DNA from: DATDCY01 sp031406795 [NCBI: Candidatus Rokuibacteriota bacterium]
Lineage (GTDB): Bacteria; JAUVQV01
Direction: 5' to 3'
Length of the DNA stretch: 64,000 nucleotides
NCBI GenBank assembly: GCA_031406795.1
Contig: JANOHV010000262.1
Coordinates: 1 to 64,000 of the forward strand
Shown: positions 9,206 through 18,333 of the stretch, in pieces
Layout: each line of letters opens with the position of its first letter
Numbering within the stretch: the first letter of the stretch is position 1
Notes under the pieces: model-generated
Databases searched by the model: none
Told to the model about the DNA's origin: nothing
The model's input: only the letters and a program-made list of their open reading frames with translations
Made by a program: the position numbers and the translations under genes

Positions 9206-11331
9206 CCGGCGGGCGGCGTCACGTCGTCATCGGCTTCGCAGCGTCGTTGGCGGCGCTCGCCGGCGGATTTCTCTGGTTCGGCAATTTTCTCTACCGGGGC
9301 ATGGACGGGGTGATGGCCGTCTCCCTCATCCGGGCCGCGCGCGTCTGGAGTTCGCCCTGGGCGCAAAGCCAGATCTCCCACCTCCAGGGGATGGGTGCCC
9401 AGCAGGCGCCGACGAATCCATGGCTCAACCCCGGGTACTCAATTTTCTTCATGGGGACAACGCTGCCGATGGCTGTAGGGTCGTACCTCTTCTTTGCAGC
9501 CTGCCTCTTTCTCGCCGTCTATGCCTTCGGCCGCGCGCTCGGTCTGGGGCGGGTGATCACGATCCTCGCTGCCCAGGCGGCCTGCGTGCTGACGTTTCCC
9601 CCGCTGGAGATCTTCGCCGGCTTGTACATCCAGACCCGCCTCAACCCGGGCGTCGTCTACCCGATCGCCATCGCGATCGCCATGATTGCGCTGCTCATTC
9701 GCATCGGCGACTGTCCCGCGGCGATCCGCCAGGGGATCATGATCCTCGCCTTTCCCCTGCTCCTTCTCTACAGCCTGCTCTGCGATCCGATCTGGACGAT
9801 CGTTCCGCAGGTTTCGCTCGCGATTTTCTTCGCGGCCGCCCTCGCCTCCGGTCCCGACCGCGCCTCCTTCGGGCGGCGCGGCTTGACAATTCTCGCCACC
9901 GGAATCGGCCTCGTCGCACTATCCGTCCCCTCCTATCTCCGGCTGCTGCTGGGATATACGGCGCGTAGCCGATTCCGCGTGGAGATCATCGGCGAGATCC
10001 AGGACCGCTCCTACGCCTTCTTGCCGTTCCTGAACTCGAAAGCGGCGGTGCTGTTCGCGCTGCTGCTCGCGGGGATCGTGCTGGCGGCCGCGCGGGGGGA
10101 GCGGCGCGTGCGGCTCTTTGCGGCCGCCGCGCTGGCGCACATGGCGCTGCTGACCGGGCTGAGCGCCGTCTACCTCTTCACCGGCGTCAACTGGACCTAC
10201 CCGGTCCCGGCGTACTTCCAGCTCGGGGCCCTCCCCATCTACCTGCTGCTGGCCGCGGCGGGCTGGCATGCGGGCCTTCGTGAACTGCGGCAGAAATTCC
10301 CGGGGCTGCCGATGCCCTATTGGCTGCGCGTTCCGGCCTTGCTTGTCTGCCTCCTCCCGGCGGTCTGTCTGGTCTATATCACCGGGCGGGCACTGGTCGA
10401 GAAGCGAGTTCTGTTGCAGGACCGCGACACGAACTATGCACAGCGGGTCCCGCTGGATCACCCGTATCTCTGGCTTCTCGAACAGCAATTGGCTGCGGAG
10501 CCCGGCCGGCCGTTTCGGGGAAGCCTCGCTATGGTCATCCCCGAGGCGAAGAACGCTCTGAAGCTGCAGATCATCATGTGGGGGGCGGGGATCCCGACAC
10601 TCGAGGAGTACAACCAACTCGTCTCCCCCCCTCTGTACTACCTGGCCACCCGGGCTTTGGGAGAGGCGGGGGACGAGCCATCGGACCGCAATCGCCTGCG
10701 AGTGACCACCCCGCGGGTCGGCCTCCTCCGGGCGCTCGGGGTGCGGTATGTCTGGGCTTCCACATTCCGAAGCGCGCCTCTCGAGCGGTCGGCCGACGCG
10801 CGGCTTGCGGCCGCCCCTTTTTCGACGTACCAGCTCTATGAGCTGCGGGCTCCGAACACCGGGACCTTCTCGCCGGTGCGCGTGCTCACGGCTCGATCGG
10901 CGCGCGAAACCGTGCAGCTGCTGACCGCGTCGGATGTCGATCTGGAGCGGGACATCGTGCTGGACGAGCCGCTGGCGGGCCTCTTCGTGCCGGTGCGCCG
11001 CTCGGCGATCAGCTTCGGCGACGGCAGCGTCCGGGTGACGGCGGAATCGGACGGTAGGTCGATCGTGCTGCTCCCTTTGCAGTTCTCGCACGCGCTGCGC
11101 CTGCGCGACGCGCGCGGCGGGGCACGTCTGCTACGGGCTAACCTGGCACAGACGGCGCTGGTGTTCGAGCGCGAGGTCGATGCCGTGATCTCGCTTGACT
11201 TCGGTTTTGGCCGGACGGCCGGCCGGGCACGGGACCTCGCCGACCTGGATTCGCTCGGCATCAGCGCGGATGAGCTGCCCCGCCGAATCGACCATCGCTT
11301 GCCGGCCATCCAAAAGCCGATAGAATACTGA
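9202..11331 (+). CDS. Large membrane protein with YfhO-like C-terminal domain
   Basis: 709 residues starting GTG 9202 inside the previous stop. About eleven hydrophobic helices occupy residues 10-410. The last 300 residues are soluble and include GVRYVWASTF, STYQLYELR and a beta-rich end, which resembles the C-terminal half of YfhO-type GT-C membrane proteins such as the one at 50076. Residues IPTLEEYNQLVSPPLYY suggest a carbohydrate-like periplasmic domain but I do not recognise a catalytic motif. Best read as a GT-C-fold membrane glycosyltransferase or glycan-processing protein working with the upstream TPR partner. Confidence 0.65.
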   Translation: MTGGRRHVVIGFAASLAALAGGFLWFGNFLYRGMDGVMAVSLIRAARVWSSPWAQSQISHLQGMGAQQAPTNPWLNPGYSIFFMGTTLPMAVGSYLFFAACLFLAVYAFGRALGLGRVITILAAQAACVLTFPPLEIFAGLYIQTRLNPGVVYPIAIAIAMIALLIRIGDCPAAIRQGIMILAFPLLLLYSLLCDPIWTIVPQVSLAIFFAAALASGPDRASFGRRGLTILATGIGLVALSVPSYLRLLLGYTARSRFRVEIIGEIQDRSYAFLPFLNSKAAVLFALLLAGIVLAAARGERRVRLFAAAALAHMALLTGLSAVYLFTGVNWTYPVPAYFQLGALPIYLLLAAAGWHAGLRELRQKFPGLPMPYWLRVPALLVCLLPAVCLVYITGRALVEKRVLLQDRDTNYAQRVPLDHPYLWLLEQQLAAEPGRPFRGSLAMVIPEAKNALKLQIIMWGAGIPTLEEYNQLVSPPLYYLATRALGEAGDEPSDRNRLRVTTPRVGLLRALGVRYVWASTFRSAPLERSADARLAAAPFSTYQLYELRAPNTGTFSPVRVLTARSARETVQLLTASDVDLERDIVLDEPLAGLFVPVRRSAISFGDGSVRVTAESDGRSIVLLPLQFSHALRLRDARGGARLLRANLAQTALVFEREVDAVISLDFGFGRTAGRARDLADLDSLGISADELPRRIDHRLPAIQKPIEY

Positions 11332-11402
11332 GACTTGCCGTTTTCGGGGCAGCGCGGTAACCGAACCGCCGGCGCCGGTGTACCAGTCAAGAGGGAGCGA
11401 GC

Positions 11403-12365
11403 ATGGGAACGACGGGGAAGAGAGCAGTGAACGAGGCGGCGGACCCGGGCCGGCGCGAGGTGTGCCGGAGGCTGGGCCAGGTCGCGCTAGCCGGTGCGGC
11501 TGCGGCCGCGGCTTTTTCGCTGCGGGAGCTGGTGCCGGCCGCAGCGGCGCCCACGCCTCCGGGTCTGGCCGCCGTCAAAGGCGCCCCCGAGGCGGCCGCG
11601 CGCCGGGCCGTGGCGCTGCTCGGCGGGATGGGGCGGTTCGTCCGCCCCGGCCAGAAGGTCGTCGTCAAGCCGAACATCGGCTGGGACCGCACGGTGGAGC
11701 AGGCGGCGAACACCCACCCCGCGGTCGTCGTCGCGGTGGTGCGGCTGTGCCTCGAGGCCGGCGCCGGGGAGGTTCTCGTCTTCGACCGCACCTGCAACGA
11801 CCAGCGCCTCTGCTATCGGCGCAGCGGGATCGAGGCCGCGCTCGAGGGGGTCGCCGACCGGAAGGTGCGGCTTTTCCACCCCGACGAGCGGCGCTACCGC
11901 TCGGTGCCGATCCCGGGCGGAAAGGCGCTGACCTCGTGGGAGTTCTACGAGGACGCGCTGGCCGCGGATGTCTTCATCAACGTGCCGATCGCCAAACACC
12001 ACGGGCTGAGCGTCCTGACGCTGAGCCTGAAGAACATCATGGGCGTCGCGGGCGGCAACCGCGGCCGCCTCCACACGGATTTCGACGACAAGATCGTGGA
12101 TCTGAACCTCGGGCGGCCTTCCGACCTCGTCGTGCTCGACGCGACGCGCATCCTGCTGGCGCACGGGCCGCAGGGGGGGAACCTGGCGGACGTCGGCCAC
12201 CCCGGCGTCGTGGTCGCGGGGACGGACGTCGTCGCCGTCGACGCGTATGCGACGCGCTTCTTCGCCAAGACGCCCCAGGACGTGCCCCACATCGTGCGGG
12301 CAGCCGAGCGCGGGCTCGGGACGCTGGACCTGGCCCGGGTTGCGCCCAGGGAAGAGACCCTCTGA
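11403..12365 (+). CDS. DUF362 domain protein with Tat-like signal
   Basis: 320 residues. The N-terminus has a twin-arginine stretch GRREVCRRLGQ followed by an Ala-rich hydrophobic segment, so Tat export is likely although positions after RR differ from the usual FLK. The rest fits DUF362: VVVKPNIGWDR at about 80-90, NVPIAKHHGLSVLTLSLKN at about 190-208, and ILLAHGPQGGN near 250. DUF362 proteins are often next to iron-sulfur proteins and may handle folded cofactors; their reaction is unknown. It heads the redox run and lies 69 bases before the NapH-NapG-like fusion. Confidence 0.8.
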   Translation: MGTTGKRAVNEAADPGRREVCRRLGQVALAGAAAAAAFSLRELVPAAAAPTPPGLAAVKGAPEAAARRAVALLGGMGRFVRPGQKVVVKPNIGWDRTVEQAANTHPAVVVAVVRLCLEAGAGEVLVFDRTCNDQRLCYRRSGIEAALEGVADRKVRLFHPDERRYRSVPIPGGKALTSWEFYEDALAADVFINVPIAKHHGLSVLTLSLKNIMGVAGGNRGRLHTDFDDKIVDLNLGRPSDLVVLDATRILLAHGPQGGNLADVGHPGVVVAGTDVVAVDAYATRFFAKTPQDVPHIVRAAERGLGTLDLARVAPREETL

Positions 12366-12434
12366 TCGCTGGCGAATGAACTCTTTCCGCATTGACGCAG
12401 TCAAAACAAGGATGGACATGAGACCAGGTTCGAA

Positions 12435-13976
12435 ATGAGCCCCCGGCGCTGGCTTCTGCTGCGCCGTGTTTCGCAGCTGGTCTTTCTCGTCACGTTCGTC
12501 TTCCTGCTGCTGCGCACCGAATATCGCGGTTTCGACGTCATCCGCTACCCGGTCAACACCTTCTTCCAGCTCGACCCGCTGCTCGGTCTGGCTACCTTGA
12601 TCGGACTGCGCGAGGCGATCGGGCACTTCTGGCCCGCGCTGCTGACCGTCGCGGTGACGCTTGCGCTCGGACGGGTCTTCTGCGGCTGGTTCTGCCCGCT
12701 GGGGGCGACGCTGGATCTGACGCGTCGCCTGCTCCGGACGCTCCCCGCGCCGCGCCGCCCGCTGCGCTGGGAGGGCCGCCGCGTGAAGTACTACCTGCTG
12801 GCCGCCGTGCTGGCCGCCGCGGTCTTCAACTGGCAAGCGGCGTGGCTGCTCGACCCCTTCAGCCTGCTCACGCGCGGACTCTCGGTCGGGGTCGTCCCGG
12901 CGGTCAACGGCGCAGTGAGCGCGGTCTTCAACAGCGTCTACTTCGGCCTGCCGGCGTTGCGCCCGCTCTCCGAGCCGGTGTTCGACCTGCTCAAGGCGCA
13001 CGTGCTGACCTACGAGCAGCAGTACTTCCGCTGGGCCTGGCTCTCGCTCGGGGTGCTGCTCGCGGTGCTCGCGCTGGAGCGCTGGCAGCCGCGCTTCTGG
13101 TGCCGCAACCTCTGCCCGCTCGGCGGGCTGCTCTCGCTCTGCGCGCGAGGCCGGACGCTCTCCAGGAAGGTGAGCGGCGCCTGCACAGACTGCGGCACCT
13201 GCTGGGGCACCTGCCCGGTCGGCCTGATCGAGGATGGCACGCATCGCCGTTCACAGGCCGAGTGCACCGCCTGCATGCGCTGCCCGCCGGTTTGTCCCGA
13301 GGAAGCGATCGGCTTTGCGTGGGGGTATCGCCGCGCCGAGGCGCCGCTGGACATCGATCGCCGCCGCCTGATCGGCTCGGTCGTCGCGGGGATGGCGCTC
13401 GTGCCGTTGACGCGAATGCACCCGGCGCGCGCGACGGTGCCGCCCGAGCGGCTGCGGCCGCCGGGCGCGCGCCCGGAAGCGGACTTTCTCAACCGCTGTC
13501 TGCGCTGCGGGGCCTGCATGAAGGTCTGCATGCGCAATGCGATCCACCCGGCGCTGCACGAAGCGGGGTGGGAGGGCGTGTTCACCCCGATCATGGATTT
13601 CGAGATCGGCTACTGCGAGTACAACTGCACGCTCTGCGGCCAGGTCTGCCCGTCGGAGGCGATCCGACGCCTGCCGCTGCAGCAGAAGCAGAAGTACGTC
13701 ATCGGCACCGCGGTCTTCGACAAGGGCCGCTGTCTGCCGTGGGCCAATCACATCAACTGCCTGGTCTGCGAGGAGCACTGCCCGACCGGCGAGAAGGCGA
13801 TCGTCTTCGAAGAGCAGGACGCCGTGGGGCGCGACGGCAAGACGATCCGCGTCAAACTCCCGATCGTGGTCCCCGAGCGCTGTATCGGCTGCGGGATCTG
13901 TCAGCAGAAATGCCCGGTCGAGGGGCGCGCTGCGGTCTTCGTCACTCCCCAGGGCGAGTCGCGGGCGGCCGGGTGA
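12435..13976 (+). CDS. NapH-NapG-like fused membrane polyferredoxin
   Basis: 513 residues in two halves. The first resembles NapH/NosR-type quinol-side proteins: about four helices, CGWFCPLG at 83-90, CRNLCPLG near 223-230, then two 4Fe-4S motifs (Cys250, 253, 256, 260, and CTACMRCPPVCPEE). A second twin-arginine stretch (IDRRRLIGSVVAGMALVPL) follows, then a NapG-like half with four cluster motifs (CLRCGACMKVC, CTLCGQVCP, CLVCEEHCP, CIGCGICQQKCP). In nitrate reductase systems NapG and NapH are separate and carry electrons from quinol to the periplasm. Here they are one chain and no nap catalytic gene is near. Likely a quinol-to-periplasm electron conduit. Confidence 0.85.
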   Translation: MSPRRWLLLRRVSQLVFLVTFVFLLLRTEYRGFDVIRYPVNTFFQLDPLLGLATLIGLREAIGHFWPALLTVAVTLALGRVFCGWFCPLGATLDLTRRLLRTLPAPRRPLRWEGRRVKYYLLAAVLAAAVFNWQAAWLLDPFSLLTRGLSVGVVPAVNGAVSAVFNSVYFGLPALRPLSEPVFDLLKAHVLTYEQQYFRWAWLSLGVLLAVLALERWQPRFWCRNLCPLGGLLSLCARGRTLSRKVSGACTDCGTCWGTCPVGLIEDGTHRRSQAECTACMRCPPVCPEEAIGFAWGYRRAEAPLDIDRRRLIGSVVAGMALVPLTRMHPARATVPPERLRPPGARPEADFLNRCLRCGACMKVCMRNAIHPALHEAGWEGVFTPIMDFEIGYCEYNCTLCGQVCPSEAIRRLPLQQKQKYVIGTAVFDKGRCLPWANHINCLVCEEHCPTGEKAIVFEEQDAVGRDGKTIRVKLPIVVPERCIGCGICQQKCPVEGRAAVFVTPQGESRAAG

Positions 13977-13999
13977 AGCGCCGTGAGGCAGGTTTCGGC

Positions 14000-15055
14000 A
14001 TGACACCGGGCGAAGGGATCCCCGGAACGCGGCTGCTGCTCGCGTGCGGCGTTCTGCTCGTCGGATTCGCCGCGTCGTGCTCCCGGATCGACGCGGATGC
14101 CGTCTATGCGGTGCGGCTCGCCGCGCCGCCGACCGACGCCGCGTGGGACCTGGCGATGCCGCGCCGCGTGAAGGCCGGCGGCGGCAGCGTGCACGGGCGG
14201 ACCCCGGTGCTCGCCGGCCTCGAGCTGGACACCGACGCGGTGCACGGCGCGTCGGCCTCCTGCCACCACGGCCCGCCGGTCACCCACCCGACGCCGGTGC
14301 AGCTCCGGGCGTACCACACGGCTGCCGATCTCTATCTCGACGTGCGCTGGGAGGATGCCACGGCAGACCTCGTTCCCCGCTCCTGGAAGCGCACCGACGG
14401 CGGCTGGGAGATCGCGCCCGACGACGAAGACGGCGTCGCGATCCTCTGGAGCAGCGGCGCCGGACGCTTCGGCTGCCAGGCGGCCTGCCACCAGAGCGAT
14501 TTCGCCGTCCGCGGCGGCTCGCTGGTGGACGTGCGCTCGATGTTCCTCGCGGAGGAGGGGGTCCGGGAGGAGGCCTGGGTCTGGAAGCCGTCTCTCGGCG
14601 GCCGCCAGCTGCTGATTGACCGCACGGGTTTCGTGACCCCCGGCGGGGCGCCCTACAGCGCGGTGAATTCGCGGTTGGCTCACGACGCCGCGCTCGGGCC
14701 CGAGGCCAGGCGCGCCGGCATGTTCGGGAAGCAGGACGCACCGGTGACCGACGGGGAGGGGCGACCCGTCACGGCTGCCACGCGCACTGCCCCCGCTAGC
14801 CGCTGGGCCCCTGCGGGCGAGGAAAACCGCGTCACCGCCCGTGCCGAACGGTGGCGCCGGGGCTGGCGTGTGGTGTTCACCCGGCCTCTCGCCCCCGGGG
14901 ACGGACTCGCGGCCTTCCGGCCCGGGGAGCGCCACCGGTTCGGCGTCGCGATCTTCGACGGCACCTCGGTGAACCACCACGTCGTCCGCGACACCCAGAT
15001 CTTCGAGATCGTGGCGCCGCCTGCTCCGGGCGTGGCGTCGGAGGAGGCGGAGTGA
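14000..15055 (+). CDS. Ethylbenzene-dehydrogenase-like haem lipoprotein
   Basis: 351 residues with a lipoprotein signal (LLLACGVLLVGFAASC). The body resembles the EB_dh/cytochrome c-552 haem-binding family seen as the gamma subunit of DMSO-reductase-type enzymes: alternating beta structure, LYLDVRWEDAT, and GVAIFDGTSVNHHVVRD near the end. A CQAACH sequence at 159-164 is an atypical CxxxCH haem-binding site, and CHH occurs at 88-90. Probable outer-envelope electron carrier or sensor receiving electrons from the upstream polyferredoxin. The start could also be GTG 13973, which overlaps the preceding stop; I prefer ATG 14000 because GAGGCAGG is eight bases upstream. Confidence 0.7.
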   Translation: MTPGEGIPGTRLLLACGVLLVGFAASCSRIDADAVYAVRLAAPPTDAAWDLAMPRRVKAGGGSVHGRTPVLAGLELDTDAVHGASASCHHGPPVTHPTPVQLRAYHTAADLYLDVRWEDATADLVPRSWKRTDGGWEIAPDDEDGVAILWSSGAGRFGCQAACHQSDFAVRGGSLVDVRSMFLAEEGVREEAWVWKPSLGGRQLLIDRTGFVTPGGAPYSAVNSRLAHDAALGPEARRAGMFGKQDAPVTDGEGRPVTAATRTAPASRWAPAGEENRVTARAERWRRGWRVVFTRPLAPGDGLAAFRPGERHRFGVAIFDGTSVNHHVVRDTQIFEIVAPPAPGVASEEAE

Positions 15056-16551
15056 CGGATCGTTTCCGACTCGCCGGCGCGCCGCTTGCATTCGCGCTGG
15101 CGACCTGCCTGACGCTCCACTCTGTGCCGTGCCGGGCGGCGTCCGATCCGCCGGTCCCGCTACCCATCCTCGCCGTCGACCCGCTGGTCCGCGGCACGGT
15201 CCTGGAAAACCACACCGACGCCCTCGCCCACTGGGTCGGGCGCGGCGATGCCCGCGCCGTTCTCCTTCATGTCGCCGCAGGCCACGGGATGAAGGTCCTC
15301 AGTGGCGAGAGCCTGTCCGCGCTCAAGGGACTTGCCGGACGCAAGGACCTTCCGGCACTGTCCCGGGCCGGGCGCGGCGGGAGCGAGGGGCTGTATGACG
15401 ATGGGAACTTTATTCGAGCCGCCGCGGGGCTGGGGATCATCCGCGAGGTGGTCTGGATCGCCCCTATCCCGATGCCGGAGGGGAAGGACGCGGGGGTGCA
15501 GATGAAGAAGTTTCTGGGAAGAACCGGTCTTTCGGCACTGGAGCAGGAAAGTTTCCACCCGGCGGCTGGCTGTTATCAGGGCAAAGCCGGGGGAATCCCT
15601 GTGAAAGTGTGCAGCCAGGAACGGCTTCCCGCCCTCGGCGAAACCGTGCTGCTGAGCATCGGCGCCGACTACTTTCCGCACGCCGCCGGGCAGCGCGGGC
15701 TCACGCTGATCACCGAGATCCGGGCGCTCTTCAGGGCGCTGCGAAAAGCCCGTTACGCCGTCCGGGACACGGTGGTGGCCCACTCGGTGCTGGGAGGTTA
15801 CCTCTCACCGGACCTGCGCTGGGTTGGCGAGTCGGTCCTGGAGGTGCTCAAAGATCCTTCGGTCACCCTGGCCGAGATGCCGCCTCAGCGGTGGAATGTC
15901 CTGCAGAAGCTCGCCGGCCTTGGCGCGGGAGGCGAGCCGGAGGGGGTCGAGATGCTGGGCCTCGCACTCTCGGCGCTGGAGGAGCAACCGCACGATCCCG
16001 CGTTGCTGCTGTACGCGGCGGAGGCCGCGGCCGGGCACACCGGCGCCGGCGACCGGGCGCTGGCGTACGCCGAGGAGGCCTGCCGGATCGACCGCGGCCG
16101 CTGTGTCGGCTTGCGCGAGGTCGGCCTCCGGTACCTGGAGCGCGGAGAGATCGAAACCGGACTGCGATTCATCGCCGCCGCGGAGAGCCACATGCCGGGG
16201 ACGGAGTACGGCCAGCTCGACCTGGGAATTGCGCTGATGAAGGCGGGCAGAGACGAGGAGGCGGTGGCGGCTCTCGAGGTGCACCGGGCGCGGCACGGGA
16301 ACTTCCCGTCCGGTTTTCTGATTGGGGCTATCCATCAGTTCAAGGGCGATCGCGCGGCCGCGCGGCGCTCGTTCGATGGCGCCGTGGCCGCGATCGGGTC
16401 TGCCGACGGGCTCCAGGTCGTGCGGGGGGAGATCGCTCACGTCATTGCGACCGCCGCGGCGTTCTACCGCGAGGAAGGGCTGAAGCAGCAAGCCGAGCAG
16501 CTCGAGCGGGATCCGCGCCTGCGTCTTCCCTCACCGCGTGTCGGGCCCTAG
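15052..16551 (+). CDS. UPF0489-like (degenerate) protein with TPR tail, exported
   Basis: 499 residues beginning GTG 15052 within the previous stop, behind GGAGGAGG. A signal peptide ends near CRAASDP. Residues 40-270 resemble UPF0489, an arginase/deacetylase-fold family: ENHTDALAHW, then LLHVAAGHGMK and LLSIGADYF, where relatives have metal-binding HxDxHxD and DxDxDYF. Several acidic ligands are replaced, so the site is probably not catalytic. The C-terminal 200 residues are TPR-like (GQLDLGIALMKAGRDEEAV). Role unknown; it may be a periplasmic scaffold for the redox proteins encoded upstream. The UPF0489 match is a judgement from motifs. Confidence 0.55.
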   Translation: MTDRFRLAGAPLAFALATCLTLHSVPCRAASDPPVPLPILAVDPLVRGTVLENHTDALAHWVGRGDARAVLLHVAAGHGMKVLSGESLSALKGLAGRKDLPALSRAGRGGSEGLYDDGNFIRAAAGLGIIREVVWIAPIPMPEGKDAGVQMKKFLGRTGLSALEQESFHPAAGCYQGKAGGIPVKVCSQERLPALGETVLLSIGADYFPHAAGQRGLTLITEIRALFRALRKARYAVRDTVVAHSVLGGYLSPDLRWVGESVLEVLKDPSVTLAEMPPQRWNVLQKLAGLGAGGEPEGVEMLGLALSALEEQPHDPALLLYAAEAAAGHTGAGDRALAYAEEACRIDRGRCVGLREVGLRYLERGEIETGLRFIAAAESHMPGTEYGQLDLGIALMKAGRDEEAVAALEVHRARHGNFPSGFLIGAIHQFKGDRAAARRSFDGAVAAIGSADGLQVVRGEIAHVIATAAAFYREEGLKQQAEQLERDPRLRLPSPRVGP

Positions 16552-16604
16552 CGGCGTGTGGTGCGCGGTATATACTGAGACGATGACCCGGGGGAGATGA
16601 AGAG

Positions 16605-17366
16605 ATGAGCATGGAAGGGATACCGAAGCTGTCCGCGTCGGCCGCGCTGCTGCTCGCGGTTCTCGCTGCCACGGCGGCCTGCGGCGGGTCGAAGCAGGAG
16701 TCCGGCCAGGCGATGGTGCGGGGGAAGGCGCTGACGCCGCTGGCCGAGGCGTACGTCTCGGTCTACCGCGAGGGCATGGACCTGAAGGGCCCCCCCTACA
16801 CGACCTCCCAGCCCACCGGGCCGGAGGGCGACTTCTCGATCTCGCTGCCGCCGGGGAAGTATTTCTTCGTGCTGCGCCAGCGGGCGGCGGGCGACAGCGT
16901 GGGCCCGGTGCGGACGGGGGACCTTCACAGCGAGGTCGTCGGGCCGGTCACCGTGCGCGGCGGCGAGGACATCACCCGCGATCTGATCGCCGTGCGCAAG
17001 ATCGGCGAGACGAAGGATCTCCCCTCCACGACCCCGGCGCCGACGACCACCGGGATCAGCGGGGTGATCACCGACCCCGACGGCAAGCCGGTCAAGGACG
17101 CGCGGCTCCACGCCTACACCTACCCGCAGATGTCCGAGCGGCCGAAGTACGTCTCGGAGGCGACCGGTGCGGACGGGCGGTACGTGCTCTTCTTCCCCGA
17201 AGGGGGCACCTACTACCTGGCCGCGCGCAGCCGCTTCGGGGGGCCCCCGAAGATCGGCGAGTTGTACGGCCGCTACGACGACGGCACGGTCGAGCCCTCG
17301 GCGATCCACGTCAAGGACAACGAGATCATCGAGCATGTCGACATCACGGTCCACAAGATCTGGTAG
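16605..17366 (+). CDS. CRLP lipoprotein 1 (carboxypeptidase-regulatory-like domains)
   Basis: 253-residue lipoprotein (lipobox LAATAAC near residue 25). It has two beta-sandwich carboxypeptidase-regulatory-like domains. Each carries the repeat PxGxDGxFxIxLPPGxYYxxARxR: SISLPPGKYFFVLRQR in the first and GRYVLFFPEGGTYYLAARSRFGG in part in the second, which ends IGELYGRYDDGT. It lacks the middle domain of its longer paralogs at 19938, 21915, 56809 and 61279. These folds usually bind or stiffen surface structures and are not enzymes. It lies 59 bases before the HEAT lipoprotein gene in the same orientation. Confidence 0.75.
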   Translation: MSMEGIPKLSASAALLLAVLAATAACGGSKQESGQAMVRGKALTPLAEAYVSVYREGMDLKGPPYTTSQPTGPEGDFSISLPPGKYFFVLRQRAAGDSVGPVRTGDLHSEVVGPVTVRGGEDITRDLIAVRKIGETKDLPSTTPAPTTTGISGVITDPDGKPVKDARLHAYTYPQMSERPKYVSEATGADGRYVLFFPEGGTYYLAARSRFGGPPKIGELYGRYDDGTVEPSAIHVKDNEIIEHVDITVHKIW

Positions 17367-17386
17367 ACCGGAGCCCACCTCTGATT

Positions 17387-17405
17387 CCCCCTTGGGCAAA
17401 GGGGG
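17387..17405 (+). other. Small hairpin upstream of HEAT lipoprotein gene
   Basis: CCCCCTT, a five-base loop, and AAGGGGG form a perfect seven-base stem between the CRLP 1 stop and the G-rich ribosome site of the next gene. It could affect translation or processing between the two genes. No T-run follows, so it is not a classical terminator. Confidence 0.4.
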
Positions 17406-17424
17406 AGCAAGGGGGGGTGAAAAA

Positions 17425-18333
17425 ATGCGCCTTCTGCTCGTCTCGGCGTGCTGTGCGGTGCTCCTGCTCGCCGCGGGCGGTTGCGGCCGCGGTCTGTCCG
17501 ACCGACCGCTCGCCGAGGTGATCGCCGCTGCCGAGAAGGGTGGGGGACCGGCAATCCGCGAACTCGTCAACCGCTTCGGCGACCCGGACCCCGCGCTCGC
17601 CCAGCAGGCCTGGGAGGCCGCGGTGCAGATCGGCGCGCCGGTCGTCCCCGAGTGCATCCGCGCGCTCGCAGCCAGGGACCGGGTCATCGGCGAGCACGCC
17701 GCCGGGGCCCTCGGCGCGCTGCAGGCGAAGGAGGCGGTCGACGGGCTCGTTGCGGCGCTCGCCCGCCCCGACTTCCGGCGCTACGCGGCGGCCTGGGCGC
17801 TCGGCGAAATCGCCGACCCCCGCGCGATCCCGCCGCTGGTGCGCGCACTCGGCGACAGCGATCCCGAGACGCGCAAGTTCGCCACGCGTTCGCTGACCAA
17901 GTTCGGTCCGCTCGCCTCGGACGCCCTGCTCGCGGCGCTGGCCGACCCGTCGGCGCCGGTGCGCCGGTACGCGGTGCGGGCGCTCGGCCAGATGCAGGAG
18001 CGCCGGGCGGTCGAGCCGCTGCTCGCACTCGAGGGGAAGGTCGACCTGGACGTGCTCCTCTGGGCCTTCGGGCGGCTCGGCGACCTGCGCGGGCTGCCGC
18101 TGCTCGAGCGAGAGGCCGGCGCGACCGACTGGAAGGTGCGCCTCGCCGCGGTGCAGGGCCTCGGGGACCTGGCGGATCCCGCATCGGTCCCGGCGTTGAA
18201 GAAGGCGCTCGCCGACCCGGAGTGGATCGTGCGCGAGTGGGCGGCGCGCGGGCTCGAGAGCGTGACCGGGGAGCGTTTCACCTACCGGGACCAGCATGGG
18301 CAGGACGTCGCCCCCTACAGCCTCTACCGCTAG
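17425..18333 (+). CDS. HEAT-repeat lipoprotein
   Basis: 302 residues with lipobox LLAAGGC near residue 20. The remainder is seven or so HEAT/PBS-lyase-like helical repeats (AAWALGEIADPRAIPPLVRAL, AVRALGQMQERRAVEPLLAL, AAVQGLGDLADPASVPALKKAL in part). Such alpha-solenoids are protein-binding scaffolds. Position between a CRLP lipoprotein and a membrane polyferredoxin, with its 3' end overlapping the next gene by 38 bases, suggests it helps assemble a redox or envelope complex. ATG 17425 follows a run of seven G residues that can serve as ribosome site. Confidence 0.8.
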   Translation: MRLLLVSACCAVLLLAAGGCGRGLSDRPLAEVIAAAEKGGGPAIRELVNRFGDPDPALAQQAWEAAVQIGAPVVPECIRALAARDRVIGEHAAGALGALQAKEAVDGLVAALARPDFRRYAAAWALGEIADPRAIPPLVRALGDSDPETRKFATRSLTKFGPLASDALLAALADPSAPVRRYAVRALGQMQERRAVEPLLALEGKVDLDVLLWAFGRLGDLRGLPLLEREAGATDWKVRLAAVQGLGDLADPASVPALKKALADPEWIVREWAARGLESVTGERFTYRDQHGQDVAPYSLYR

